From: Leptospira ellisii
GTDB taxonomy: Bacteria; Spirochaetota; Leptospiria; Leptospirales; Leptospiraceae
Direction of reading: 5' to 3'
DNA: 10,332 nt
Assembly (NCBI RefSeq): GCF_002811955.1
Contig: NZ_NPEF01000140.1
Location: forward strand, 1-10,332
Shown: in pieces, positions 1 to 5,595 of the stretch
Position numbering within the stretch: the stretch's first letter is position 1
Layout: the number at the start of each line of letters is the position of its first letter
The notes under the pieces: model-generated
The model's input: the letters and a program-made list of their open reading frames with translations, nothing else
What the model was told of the DNA's origin: nothing
Database searches by the model: none
Position numbers and translations under genes: made by a program

Positions 1-329
1 ATAATTTTAGAATCTAATAAACGAAAAATAAAAAATCGTTTCCGAACAAAATATCACCCAATGATAGGAATAAAAACATCCCGCTCCTTCAATCGTTCGT
101 TTTATAATACGAAATCGATCCCTGCCTAAAAATCCCGCCGATTTCCGACTCCTTTCGAAAAAATAAAACCTATGCCTGTTGAATTCGACCAGGGATCGAT
201 CGGAAATTTTAGATTTAGATTCCGATCGAGAATCCGAAAAATGTAGATCGTAGCCGGCGCGGGACGACCGGCGAAATCGAATCGTTTCGGTCGTTTTTCG
301 CAAAAAGGAAGTTAGGCGGCGGGTCTCGT
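1..329. other. Intergenic stretch without a supported gene
   Basis: No frame here starts with a credible ribosome binding site or shows a recognisable protein. The longest open frame (minus strand, 7-303) would need a TTG start and has an unusual Arg/Ser/Phe-rich composition. Another minus frame is open over part of the same stretch but has no start. The DNA is AT-rich at its left end and carries a short inverted repeat, GCCGG (253-257) with CCGGC (268-272), without a T-run, so it is not a clear terminator. It lies downstream of the broken PIN toxin and could be decayed sequence or a dispersed repeat. I cannot tell which from this window. Confidence 0.5.
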
Positions 330-747
330 TTATACTTTTAGTAAGTTTTGTAAAAACTTTCCTTTCAACGTTTTATAAATGGAAAAATCAGAATCGATAC
401 TAATAATCCGTTCAATTTTTTCCCTTTCCGCGATACACATTAAAGATACATCGGCCAAATCCATAGGCAAATCGGAATATTTTTTCATCCGATTTTTTAT
501 GTATCGAAGATCTTCCAAGTTTATATCTAAAATTCGTATACTGCCCCTTTCAATCCATTCCAAGAAATCGGATTGAGCCTCTATCGAGAAAGAAAGTAAA
601 TAAACGGCTTCGGTAACTATAGGCCACGACGAAAATAGGGAACCTTTATAGGAATCTAATAAATCTGTAGGTGGACTTGTGAAATTTATCGTTAGAATTA
701 AATAAAGCGACAATCGGACCTGAATCAATCAGAGCTACGTTTTTCAT
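330..747 (-). pseudogene. PIN-domain (VapC-like) toxin, broken by a frameshift
   Basis: A PIN-domain ribonuclease toxin gene split over two frames. The ATG at 747 overlaps the antitoxin stop by 23 bp and has an AAGGA ribosome binding site. It opens with the classic PIN start LIDSGPIVALF, which carries the first catalytic Asp (residue 8), and runs on to the HKST region. That frame then hits TAA at 646-648 after 33 codons. The rest of the domain continues in the +1-shifted frame down to the stop at 330: WPIVTEA with the conserved Glu, MDLADVSL with a conserved Asp, and ISIDSDFSIY near the end. Joining the frames near 669-681 restores a protein of about 137 residues, normal for the family, with all acidic residues present. 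One extra base (or two missing) is therefore the only visible lesion. A TTG at 728 could restart translation, but the product would lack the first Asp and is probably inactive. The break could be real decay, a sequencing error or, less likely, programmed +1 frameshifting. Confidence 0.85.
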
Positions 748-985
748 TCTTATCCTTAATAAATTGACGAAGGCGTTTTTTCCGATTTTGTGCTAAATCC
801 GAAATGCCGGAAGCGTGTTTCCCGAATAGATCCTCCCCTAATTCAAATGGAGTTTTTATACGCCCGTGATTTTTTATGTATTCTAAAATAGAATCTTTAA
901 CTATCTCTGAACGACTTTTGCCTTCAGATTTGGCAAAAGAATCTAATTTTCTTTCTAATTCCGGCGGCAGGCGTAGACTTATCAT
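725..985 (-). CDS. Ribbon-helix-helix antitoxin (CopG/Arc type)
   Basis: An 86-residue antitoxin partner of the downstream PIN toxin. Residues 1-37 are a textbook RHH domain: the strand ISLRL, helix A with PPELERKLDSFAKSEG, then SRSEIVKDSILEYI as helix B. It should dimerise and bind its own promoter. The C-terminal half (PFELGEDLFGKHASGISDLAQN) matches the tail typical of RHH antitoxins paired with PIN toxins, where it wraps the toxin active site. Its last codons overlap the toxin start, the usual coupled antitoxin-toxin order. There is no good Shine-Dalgarno sequence before the ATG at 985. Direct repeats at 995-1015 probably form the operator. The cassette is more AT-rich than the ClC and purM genes beside it, which suggests acquisition by transfer. 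With the toxin broken, this gene may now be an orphan repressor. Confidence 0.88.
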   Translation of the reverse strand: MISLRLPPELERKLDSFAKSEGKSRSEIVKDSILEYIKNHGRIKTPFELGEDLFGKHASGISDLAQNRKKRLRQFIKDKNEKRSSD

Positions 986-994
986 ATTTTATAT

Positions 995-1015
995 GTATCA
1001 CAGATAAGTATCACA
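995..1015. promoter_or_regulatory. Putative operator: tandem GTATCACA repeats
   Basis: Two exact copies of GTATCACA (995-1002 and 1008-1015, 13 bp apart) lie 10-30 bp upstream of the antitoxin start. A small palindrome, GATA-AG-TATC, overlaps the second copy (1003-1012). Tandem short sites just upstream of the start codon are what RHH antitoxin dimers usually bind for autorepression. The -10 and -35 boxes are not clear. That this is the binding site is inferred. Confidence 0.5.
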
Positions 1016-1070
1016 CTCAAGGAGCTTAAATTAAAAAACTTTTATTAGAAGTCGATTTACGACCTCGCGC

Positions 1071-2327
1071 CTAACGCTCCTTTCCCTGTGTGGAGATCAA
1101 AGGTTCCTTCGGAGAAAGGAAATATCCGCTCAAACTGGCGATCAAAACGGGAGTGAAACTATACAACCCGGTAAGTTCCGCCAAAAGGATCGTGGTGGAA
1201 ATGGGAGTTTTCGTGACCGAAGAATTGACCGCCGCCATAAGACAGATCATAAAAAAGGACTCGTTTTCCGAAGGGAAAAAACCGGACAACAACTTGCCCG
1301 CACAAGCTCCTAAAAAGAACAAAGGAATGATGATCCCGCCCCTCCAACCGCTGGCTACGGTCGTAGTGATCGCGACGGTTTTCCAAAAAATCAAAGCCGC
1401 GAGAAACAAAAGCGTAAATCTTCCTTCGACGATCTGATTCAATTGATCGTGACCGAAAAAACGCGTCAACGGAATCTGCCAAGCGATCAAACCCAAGGTC
1501 AAACCTCCGAGGGTCGTCTTCCAGTAAATCGGACCGGGGATACGGGCATAGATCCAACGATTGGTCAAAAATAATCCGTGGAACAGCCAACCCAAAGCCG
1601 CTCCGATCGCCCCCAAACCCAAGGCGTATAAGAAATCTTGAATGTCTCCGGGAACGTACTGCGGGAACTGCCAGGTCGGTTGTAACCCGGCGTGGGTCAT
1701 CCAGAGAAACACGAAAAACGCGGACGTACTCGATAAAAACGCCGGAAGCAACGCCTTGTAGTATTCCACCACGTGCCGATGTTGTAGTATCTCAAGCGCG
1801 AATAACGCGCCTCCCAAAGGGGAGCCGAAAAGAGAAGTGAATCCCGCCGCCATTCCCGCGATGGTCATGGATCTGTATTCCTCCCCGGTGAGTCCGATTT
1901 TTTCGGCGAACCAATTCCCGAAAGAACCGGTGATCTGCACCAAAGGAGCCTCCGGCCCCGCGCTTCCCCCGGCGGAGATGCTCAAAATGGAGGACAGGGC
2001 CATGGAAGGGTTTTGCCCCGGCTCCAACTTGCCGCCTCGAAATCGTATATTATCGATTACTAATGAAATTTCGCCCGGTTCTCCCAAAAGATGGATCACG
2101 AACCCGACGAGCAGACCGGCAAGGGTCATCACCGGCACCGTATAAACTCCGGATAAGGAGGAGAAAAAACGGGTGAGATATTCCAGAAGCATCCAGAAAG
2201 CGGCGGAGAATAAGCCGCCGATCACTCCCAAAACCACGTAAAAAAACGTGAGTCTGGAAAGCATGAACGGATTTTTTCTGGATAATACGAGCGCGGGAGA
2301 ACGGAGCAGATCTCGAAGCGGGAGCAT
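1071..2327 (-). CDS. ClC-family chloride channel/transporter, divergent type
   Basis: A 418-residue inner-membrane ClC protein without CBS domains. The core is recognisable. The stretch GSAGPEAPLVQ (about 121-131) aligns with the GREGPTVQ signature of E. coli ClcA and keeps the gating glutamate as E126. SPLGGALFALEI (169-180) aligns with the next signature, and GGIIIP (330-335) with GGIFAP. Other functional positions differ. There is no GSGIP loop (the region reads GEPGEIS, 82-88), the internal proton glutamate of ClcA (E203) is Ile180, and the tyrosine near the C-terminus (Y445) falls in EPLIST and appears to be Ile. It thus resembles the less-studied YfeO-like branch more than ClcA, and it may be a channel or an exchanger with other coupling. 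The ATG at 2327 has a GGGA ribosome binding site at good spacing. The gene lies 10 bp downstream of purM and is probably co-transcribed with it. The ion specificity is unknown. Confidence 0.88.
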   Translation of the reverse strand: MLPLRDLLRSPALVLSRKNPFMLSRLTFFYVVLGVIGGLFSAAFWMLLEYLTRFFSSLSGVYTVPVMTLAGLLVGFVIHLLGEPGEISLVIDNIRFRGGKLEPGQNPSMALSSILSISAGGSAGPEAPLVQITGSFGNWFAEKIGLTGEEYRSMTIAGMAAGFTSLFGSPLGGALFALEILQHRHVVEYYKALLPAFLSSTSAFFVFLWMTHAGLQPTWQFPQYVPGDIQDFLYALGLGAIGAALGWLFHGLFLTNRWIYARIPGPIYWKTTLGGLTLGLIAWQIPLTRFFGHDQLNQIVEGRFTLLFLAALIFWKTVAITTTVASGWRGGIIIPLFFLGACAGKLLSGFFPSENESFFMICLMAAVNSSVTKTPISTTILLAELTGLYSFTPVLIASLSGYFLSPKEPLISTQGKER

Positions 2328-2337
2328 AATAATCCCG

Positions 2338-3372
2338 TTAGACGAATAGAACTTCTTCTTTATTACCGGAGACGATCTCTCCGATCAAATGAACCGATTC
2401 CCCCGTAGACTCCAGAAATTCCTTCGCCGAATCGACGTTATCCGAGGAGACGACGAGCATATAACCGATTCCCATATTGAACGTCGCGAACATCTCCAGC
2501 TCTTCGAGACGATGATCTTTCTTAAGTCTTTCGAAAAAATATCCGGAAGGGATACGATCCTTAAAAAACCGGGCCGCCGCTCCTTTGGGAAGAACCCGGG
2601 GAACGTTTTCCTGATATCCCCCGCCGGTGACGTGTATCATTCCCTTCACCGGAACCTTTTGCAGAAGTTTTAATATACTTTGTACGTAGATCCTCGTCGG
2701 TTTTAACGCATAATCCCTCAGAAAGTCCGTCGCTCCCGGGTCGGAGGGAAGATATTTTCCCTCCCTCAAAAGAAGTTTCCGGATCAGGGAAAATCCGTTG
2801 CTGTGAGGTCCGCTGGATTCCAATCCGAGGATTTGATCCCCCGGAACGATCGAAGAGCCGTCGATCATACGATCCTTTTCCACCGCGCCCACGACGAAAC
2901 CGGCGAGGTCGAATTCGTCCTCCTTCATGGTTCCCGGATGTTCCGCGGTTTCCCCTCCGATCAAAGCGGCGTTCGAAAGTTTACAACCCTGTACGATTCC
3001 GGAGACGATACGGTCCATTTTTTCCGGATCCAGTTTGCCGCAGGCAATGTAATCCAGAAAAAAAAGCGGTTCCCCTCCGCAAACGAGAATGTCGTTTACG
3101 CACATCGCCACCAGATCGATTCCGATCGTATCAAATTTTTGTAATATACGTGCGAGTTCGATCTTGGTTCCGACCCCGTCGGTCCCCGAAAGAAGGACCG
3201 GTTGATCGAATTTTTTCAGAAAACCGGCGTCGAAGGCCCCCGCAAAGCCGCCTAAACCTCCGAGCACTCTCGGACCGTGTGTGGACTCGACGTTCCGTTT
3301 GATCCTTTGAACGAACTCTCTTCCTTTTTCGGTATCCACACCCGCGCTTTTGTAAGTGATCTTGTCTTCCAT
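2338..3372 (-). CDS. purM: Phosphoribosylformylglycinamidine cyclo-ligase (AIR synthetase)
   Basis: The cytoplasmic enzyme of purine biosynthesis that closes the imidazole ring: FGAM plus ATP gives AIR, ADP and phosphate. The 344-residue length is normal. Family signatures are clear: the N-terminal TYKSAGVD, SGTDGVGTK (62-70, nucleotide/substrate loop), DLVAMCVNDILVCGGEPLF (86-104) and GGETAEHPG (139-147), with the AIRS C-terminal domain following. The start MEDKITYKSAGVD matches the usual PurM N-terminus. A GGAG lies only one base before the ATG, too close to act as the ribosome binding site, so initiation signals are weak by eye. The gene lies just downstream of the terminator of the fecR-like gene, so it needs its own promoter in the short space 3373-3429. 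I see only a weak -10 candidate (TATTCT) there. ClC follows in the same transcript. Confidence 0.97.
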   Translation of the reverse strand: MEDKITYKSAGVDTEKGREFVQRIKRNVESTHGPRVLGGLGGFAGAFDAGFLKKFDQPVLLSGTDGVGTKIELARILQKFDTIGIDLVAMCVNDILVCGGEPLFFLDYIACGKLDPEKMDRIVSGIVQGCKLSNAALIGGETAEHPGTMKEDEFDLAGFVVGAVEKDRMIDGSSIVPGDQILGLESSGPHSNGFSLIRKLLLREGKYLPSDPGATDFLRDYALKPTRIYVQSILKLLQKVPVKGMIHVTGGGYQENVPRVLPKGAAARFFKDRIPSGYFFERLKKDHRLEELEMFATFNMGIGYMLVVSSDNVDSAKEFLESTGESVHLIGEIVSGNKEEVLFV

Positions 3373-3429
3373 TCTCCGGTTCCGAACTCTTTTTTAGAAT
3401 AGCTTGGAGAAGACGAAATCCCTGCACAC

Positions 3430-3462
3430 AAAAAAAAACCGGATCCACGCGGGAAATCCGGT
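3430..3462 (-). terminator. Intrinsic terminator of the fecR-like gene
   Basis: Read on the minus strand, the 7-bp stem ACCGGAT/ATCCGGT (3456-3462 with 3438-3444) and an 11-nt loop are followed directly by nine T residues (3430-3438). It lies about 30 bp after the stop of the fecR-like gene and upstream of purM, so it separates the two transcription units. Confidence 0.88.
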
Positions 3463-3493
3463 CTTAAAGACGAAGATTCGGGAATTCAGGAAA

Positions 3494-4090
3494 TTATTTC
3501 ATTTGGTCTATCTGTTCCATCGCAGCCAATTCCTCTTTGGCGGCGGTTCTGAGTTTCAATTCGGCTTCGCCCGGTTTTAAGTCCAGCGCCTGGCCCGCTT
3601 CGATCAGAATCTTTCGATTGTCCGATTTTCTCGTGATCTCTACGGCCCCTTCCCGAACCGCGAAGGTTCCGGATTCGTCCTTACCGTTCACCCTTCCCCA
3701 AAATTGGGTTCCCCGAACGGCGGCGACCACCGTGGGCGTATCCACCGTTAGAGTTTGTTCTTTGGAAAGTTTGGAGGACTTTACGAGAACGTTCCCTTCC
3801 GAAACCTGAAAACGCGCCGCTTCCGCGTTCAACGCCGCGACGTTGGCCGTACTTCCTCCGAGAAGACGGAAACTTCCGAGTTTGGAAGTCAGATCGACGA
3901 CCGCGTCCGCTTCCGTTTTCACGGATTGTTTTTCGACGACATTCGCCAAAGGAACAAGTCCCTTGCCGGTTTCGAGAATTACGGCCTTTCCTTTTAGGAA
4001 AGTGACCACTGCGTCCGAACCCTCCTGCGTTTTCGGTTTGCATACGGTGAAACTGGATAAAACCGCGATCGCGGCCAAAACACGGATCAT
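3494..4090 (-). CDS. FecR-domain exported protein (LipL45-like)
   Basis: A 198-residue exported protein made almost entirely of one FecR domain. The frame is open to an ATG at 4114, but I choose the ATG at 4090: it has a GGAG five bases upstream, and the product begins with a compact signal (MIRVLAAIAVLSSFTVC). Cys17 may be a lipidation site, but Val at -1 is not a standard lipobox residue, so an ordinary signal peptide is possible. FecR features follow: DAVVTFLKGKA, a VKTEADAVVDL strand, the signature TVVAAVRGTQFWG (roughly residues 120-135) and TFAVREGAVEI. It has no cytoplasmic N-terminal domain or membrane helix of a true FecR anti-sigma regulator, so it cannot act like E. coli FecR. It looks more like the surface or periplasmic FecR-domain lipoproteins of Leptospira such as LipL45. 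It has its own promoter-like element (TGATCC-N18-TATAAT) and its own terminator, and lies directly downstream of the ECF sigma/cupin pair. Its exact function is unknown. Confidence 0.85.
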   Translation of the reverse strand: MIRVLAAIAVLSSFTVCKPKTQEGSDAVVTFLKGKAVILETGKGLVPLANVVEKQSVKTEADAVVDLTSKLGSFRLLGGSTANVAALNAEAARFQVSEGNVLVKSSKLSKEQTLTVDTPTVVAAVRGTQFWGRVNGKDESGTFAVREGAVEITRKSDNRKILIEAGQALDLKPGEAELKLRTAAKEELAAMEQIDQMK

Positions 4091-4100
4091 AAACACTCCG
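4091..4100 (-). promoter_or_regulatory. Ribosome binding site that sets the fecR-like start
   Basis: GGAG (4096-4099 on the minus strand) lies five bases before the ATG at 4090. The alternative ATG at 4114 has no comparable spacing. This decides the shorter, signal-peptide-bearing product. Confidence 0.7.
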
Positions 4101-4129
4101 GATTGAATCCTCATAAGAGGAGTTTTCGT

Positions 4130-4159
4130 ATTATACTACGGATCACAACAATCGGATCA
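4130..4159 (-). promoter_or_regulatory. Promoter of the fecR-like gene, ECF/ChrR-type layout
   Basis: On the minus strand a perfect TATAAT (4130-4135) lies 18 bp downstream of TGATCC (4154-4159). No TTGACA-like -35 is at a 16-18 bp distance, so a housekeeping sigma70 reading rests only on the -10. TGATCC is the -35 element I recall for Rhodobacter RpoE, the ECF sigma held by the cupin anti-sigma ChrR, and just such a pair is encoded next door. TGATCCG occurs three times within 77 bp (4153-4159, 4139-4145, 4083-4089). Transcription from here would give a leader of about 30 nt before the ATG at 4090. The assignment to the ECF sigma is inferred. Confidence 0.6.
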
Positions 4160-4171
4160 TTTTTTTATTTC

Positions 4172-4226
4172 GGAAATAATAAATTTCATAAAAATAAACG
4201 GCGACAAAATCGGGAAATTTATTTCC
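4172..4226. repeat. AT-rich imperfect inverted repeat upstream of the fecR-like promoter
   Basis: The arms GGAAATAATAAATTT (4172-4186) and AAATTTATTTCC (4215-4226) are complementary except for a 3-nt bulge, with a 28-nt spacer. It lies between the cupin gene stop and the fecR-like promoter. There is no T-run on either side in the right place, so it is not a standard terminator. It could be a regulator site, an RNA 3' end structure or chance in AT-rich DNA. Confidence 0.45.
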
Positions 4227-4240
4227 AAACAGGACGAGTT

Positions 4241-4840
4241 TTAGAATTCGGAAAAATCGGAGGCGCCGGCTACGATCAGGAATTCCGCTCCGGAGATAGT
4301 CGTGAACGTATCGTGTTCGGAACCGGACTCCGCACGGTGAAAATCCCCGGCACGAAGCGTATGTTCCGCTATGTTCAGATCCCCCGCGATCAGATAACAA
4401 TTCTCCGCGGATCGGTGCGTATGTCCCGGAAAAACCGCCCCCGGAGACATTCGGATCACTAAAGTTACCGCGTCCCGTAACCGGTCATAATTTAGAATTT
4501 TATAATCTACTCCCGCAATGGAACTCCGTCTCCATACGTCCTTCCGCGAACCGATCACGAAGGAAAATCCGTCCGCGTCGGGAAGGTTCCGATAAGGTGC
4601 GGTGGCGGGGGATTCAGAGGTTGTATTCGGGAATGTTTTATCCTTTTTTACGGACCGAAGAACGGTCTCTTTCAGGGACGCGGCAGGAAGTAACGAAGGG
4701 GCGGAAACGATTCCGAAAAGATGAAACGCGTCCTCCGAGGAAAAAGAATCGAAATCCTTTCCGAAAACGGCTTTGGGAAAAACGACCTCTTCCCATTCCT
4801 CGTAAATTTCCTTCGACCGATCGTCTTGATCCGAATTCAT
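4241..4840 (-). CDS. ChrR-type cupin anti-sigma factor
   Basis: A 199-residue cytoplasmic protein, likely the anti-sigma partner of the ECF sigma encoded just upstream. The C-terminal cupin domain (about 110-195) is canonical. Motif 1 fits G-X5-HXH-X3-E-X6-G exactly with ligands His140, His142 and Glu146. Motif 2, GDFHRAESGSEHDTF, supplies His176, though the usual Pro and Asn are replaced. These positions are almost the same as the metal ligands of Rhodobacter ChrR. The N-terminal half should bind the sigma factor. It ends in an LPAASLKETVLRSV helix resembling the linker of other anti-sigma domains, but I see no His/Cys zinc motif, so it is not a typical zinc anti-sigma domain. The start at 4840 is preferred over the ATG at 4882 because GGGG lies seven bases upstream and the N-terminus is then compact. 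The next gene on this strand is the fecR-like one, about 150 bp on. A plain cupin enzyme is less likely given the sigma neighbour. Confidence 0.82.
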   Translation of the reverse strand: MNSDQDDRSKEIYEEWEEVVFPKAVFGKDFDSFSSEDAFHLFGIVSAPSLLPAASLKETVLRSVKKDKTFPNTTSESPATAPYRNLPDADGFSFVIGSRKDVWRRSSIAGVDYKILNYDRLRDAVTLVIRMSPGAVFPGHTHRSAENCYLIAGDLNIAEHTLRAGDFHRAESGSEHDTFTTISGAEFLIVAGASDFSEF

Positions 4841-4992
4841 ATTGATTCCCCGTTTCGCCGTGCGCGCGACAACGCCACCCATCCCATAAATCTATGCAAT
4901 CGGCCTTCGGTCGGATGCGAAAATTTTCGACAAAATCCGACGTTCGGCGAAAGGAATACGAAACCAGTTTCAGAAGCAGCTTTCGCGCTCAT
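4837..4992 (-). CDS. Possible 51-residue coupled small ORF between sigma and anti-sigma
   Basis: This small ORF exactly fills the space between the sigma and cupin genes. Its ATG (4990-4992) overlaps the sigma stop as ATGA, and its TGA (4837-4839) overlaps the cupin ATG as ATGA, so translation could pass from gene to gene by re-initiation. AAAGG lies nine bases before its ATG. The product is basic and begins MSAKAASETGFVFLS. It has Cys21, His26 and His33, and ends in ARRNGESI. I recognise no family. It could be a real small partner, a leader that only couples translation of the anti-sigma to the sigma, or a chance open frame in GC-richer DNA. Conservation between species would settle it. Confidence 0.35.
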   Translation of the reverse strand: MSAKAASETGFVFLSPNVGFCRKFSHPTEGRLHRFMGWVALSRARRNGESI

Positions 4993-5591
4993 ACGTTCCA
5001 ACCTTTCAAACGATGTCTCAACTCGGCCAAACCGACGCGGATTCTGGACTTGACCGTCCCCAACGGAATCCCGTGCTTTTGCGCGATTTCGTTTTGGCTG
5101 AGTCCGCTCCAATACGCCTCCTCCAAAAGAAGGACGATTTCCGGAGACAAAGAGGACAAGATTTCTCGGACGGTCTTTCGAAGCGATTCGTCGAGAATCC
5201 GGGAAAAAGCTCCCTCCTCCGCGCTTTCGGACGATCCCATGAAGGAATCCCGAAACTCTCCGGTTCGGGAGCGGTTTTTATAGTCGGAAGAACGCAATTT
5301 GCCGATCGCCGCGTTACGCGCAATCGCAGTGATCCAAGTGAGGGGAGAGGATCGGTCGGATCTGTATTGGTCCGCTTTGGTCCATACGGTCTGGAACACT
5401 TCCTGCAGAACCTCCTCCGCTTCCTCTCGGTTCATTAAAATTTTATAAATTACGGAGAATAAGATCGGAGAATAAAGATCGTAGAAGGATTCGAAGGCGC
5501 GGACGTCCTTGTTCTTTACGCCTTCGATCAGACGTTGCGGTTCGGACGCGCCCTTCTTCGGAGGATCGGATTCCAGGTTTCCCTCCTCCAC
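4989..5591 (-). CDS. ECF-type RNA polymerase sigma factor (RpoE-like)
   Basis: A 200-residue extracytoplasmic-function sigma factor. Region 2 spans about residues 34-101: FESFYDLYSPILFSVIYK, then NREEAEEVLQEVFQTVWTKA and SPLTWITAIARNAAIGKLR, the -10 recognition and melting part. Region 4 spans about 140-196: LSSLSPEIVLLLEEAYWSG, then LSQNEIAQKHGIPLGTVKSRIR, the -35-binding helix-turn-helix. There is no region 3 and no C-terminal extension. The cupin anti-sigma encoded after it and the TGATCC promoter nearby suggest an ECF11-like (RpoE/ChrR) pair, which respond to singlet oxygen or peroxides in other bacteria. That assignment is inferred. The start is a GTG at 5591, four bases after the murI stop. 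No in-frame ATG precedes region 2, and the nearest GGGAG is 13 bases upstream, so translation probably depends on coupling to murI. Confidence 0.92.
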   Translation of the reverse strand: MEEGNLESDPPKKGASEPQRLIEGVKNKDVRAFESFYDLYSPILFSVIYKILMNREEAEEVLQEVFQTVWTKADQYRSDRSSPLTWITAIARNAAIGKLRSSDYKNRSRTGEFRDSFMGSSESAEEGAFSRILDESLRKTVREILSSLSPEIVLLLEEAYWSGLSQNEIAQKHGIPLGTVKSRIRVGLAELRHRLKGWNV

Positions 5592-5595
5592 CGCG

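Noticed and set aside
1051..1063. GTCG-ATTTA-CGAC hairpin as a terminator of the ClC gene
   Set aside because: It has four base pairs and no T-run directly after it, too weak to call.
1090..1590. Open frames opposite and within the ClC gene
   Set aside because: They are shadows of the ClC reading frame without family features or start signals.
4161..4180. TTATTT-CCG-AAATAA hairpin as a terminator of the cupin gene
   Set aside because: The stem is only A-T pairs. On the minus strand it is followed by As, not Ts, and its T-run lies on the wrong side.
4103..4462. Plus-strand open frame across the cupin/fecR intergenic region
   Set aside because: It runs antisense to the end of the cupin gene, has low-complexity basic composition and no recognisable domain.
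4837..5112. Longer version of the small ORF starting inside the sigma gene
   Set aside because: The extension overlaps sigma region 4 in another frame; only the part from the ATG at 4992 has a meaningful coupled start.
3494..5591. A FecI-FecR-FecA iron-citrate signalling system
   Set aside because: The FecR-domain protein has a signal peptide and no cytoplasmic anti-sigma domain, there is no TonB receptor in the window, and the sigma gene is instead followed by a ChrR-type cupin gene.
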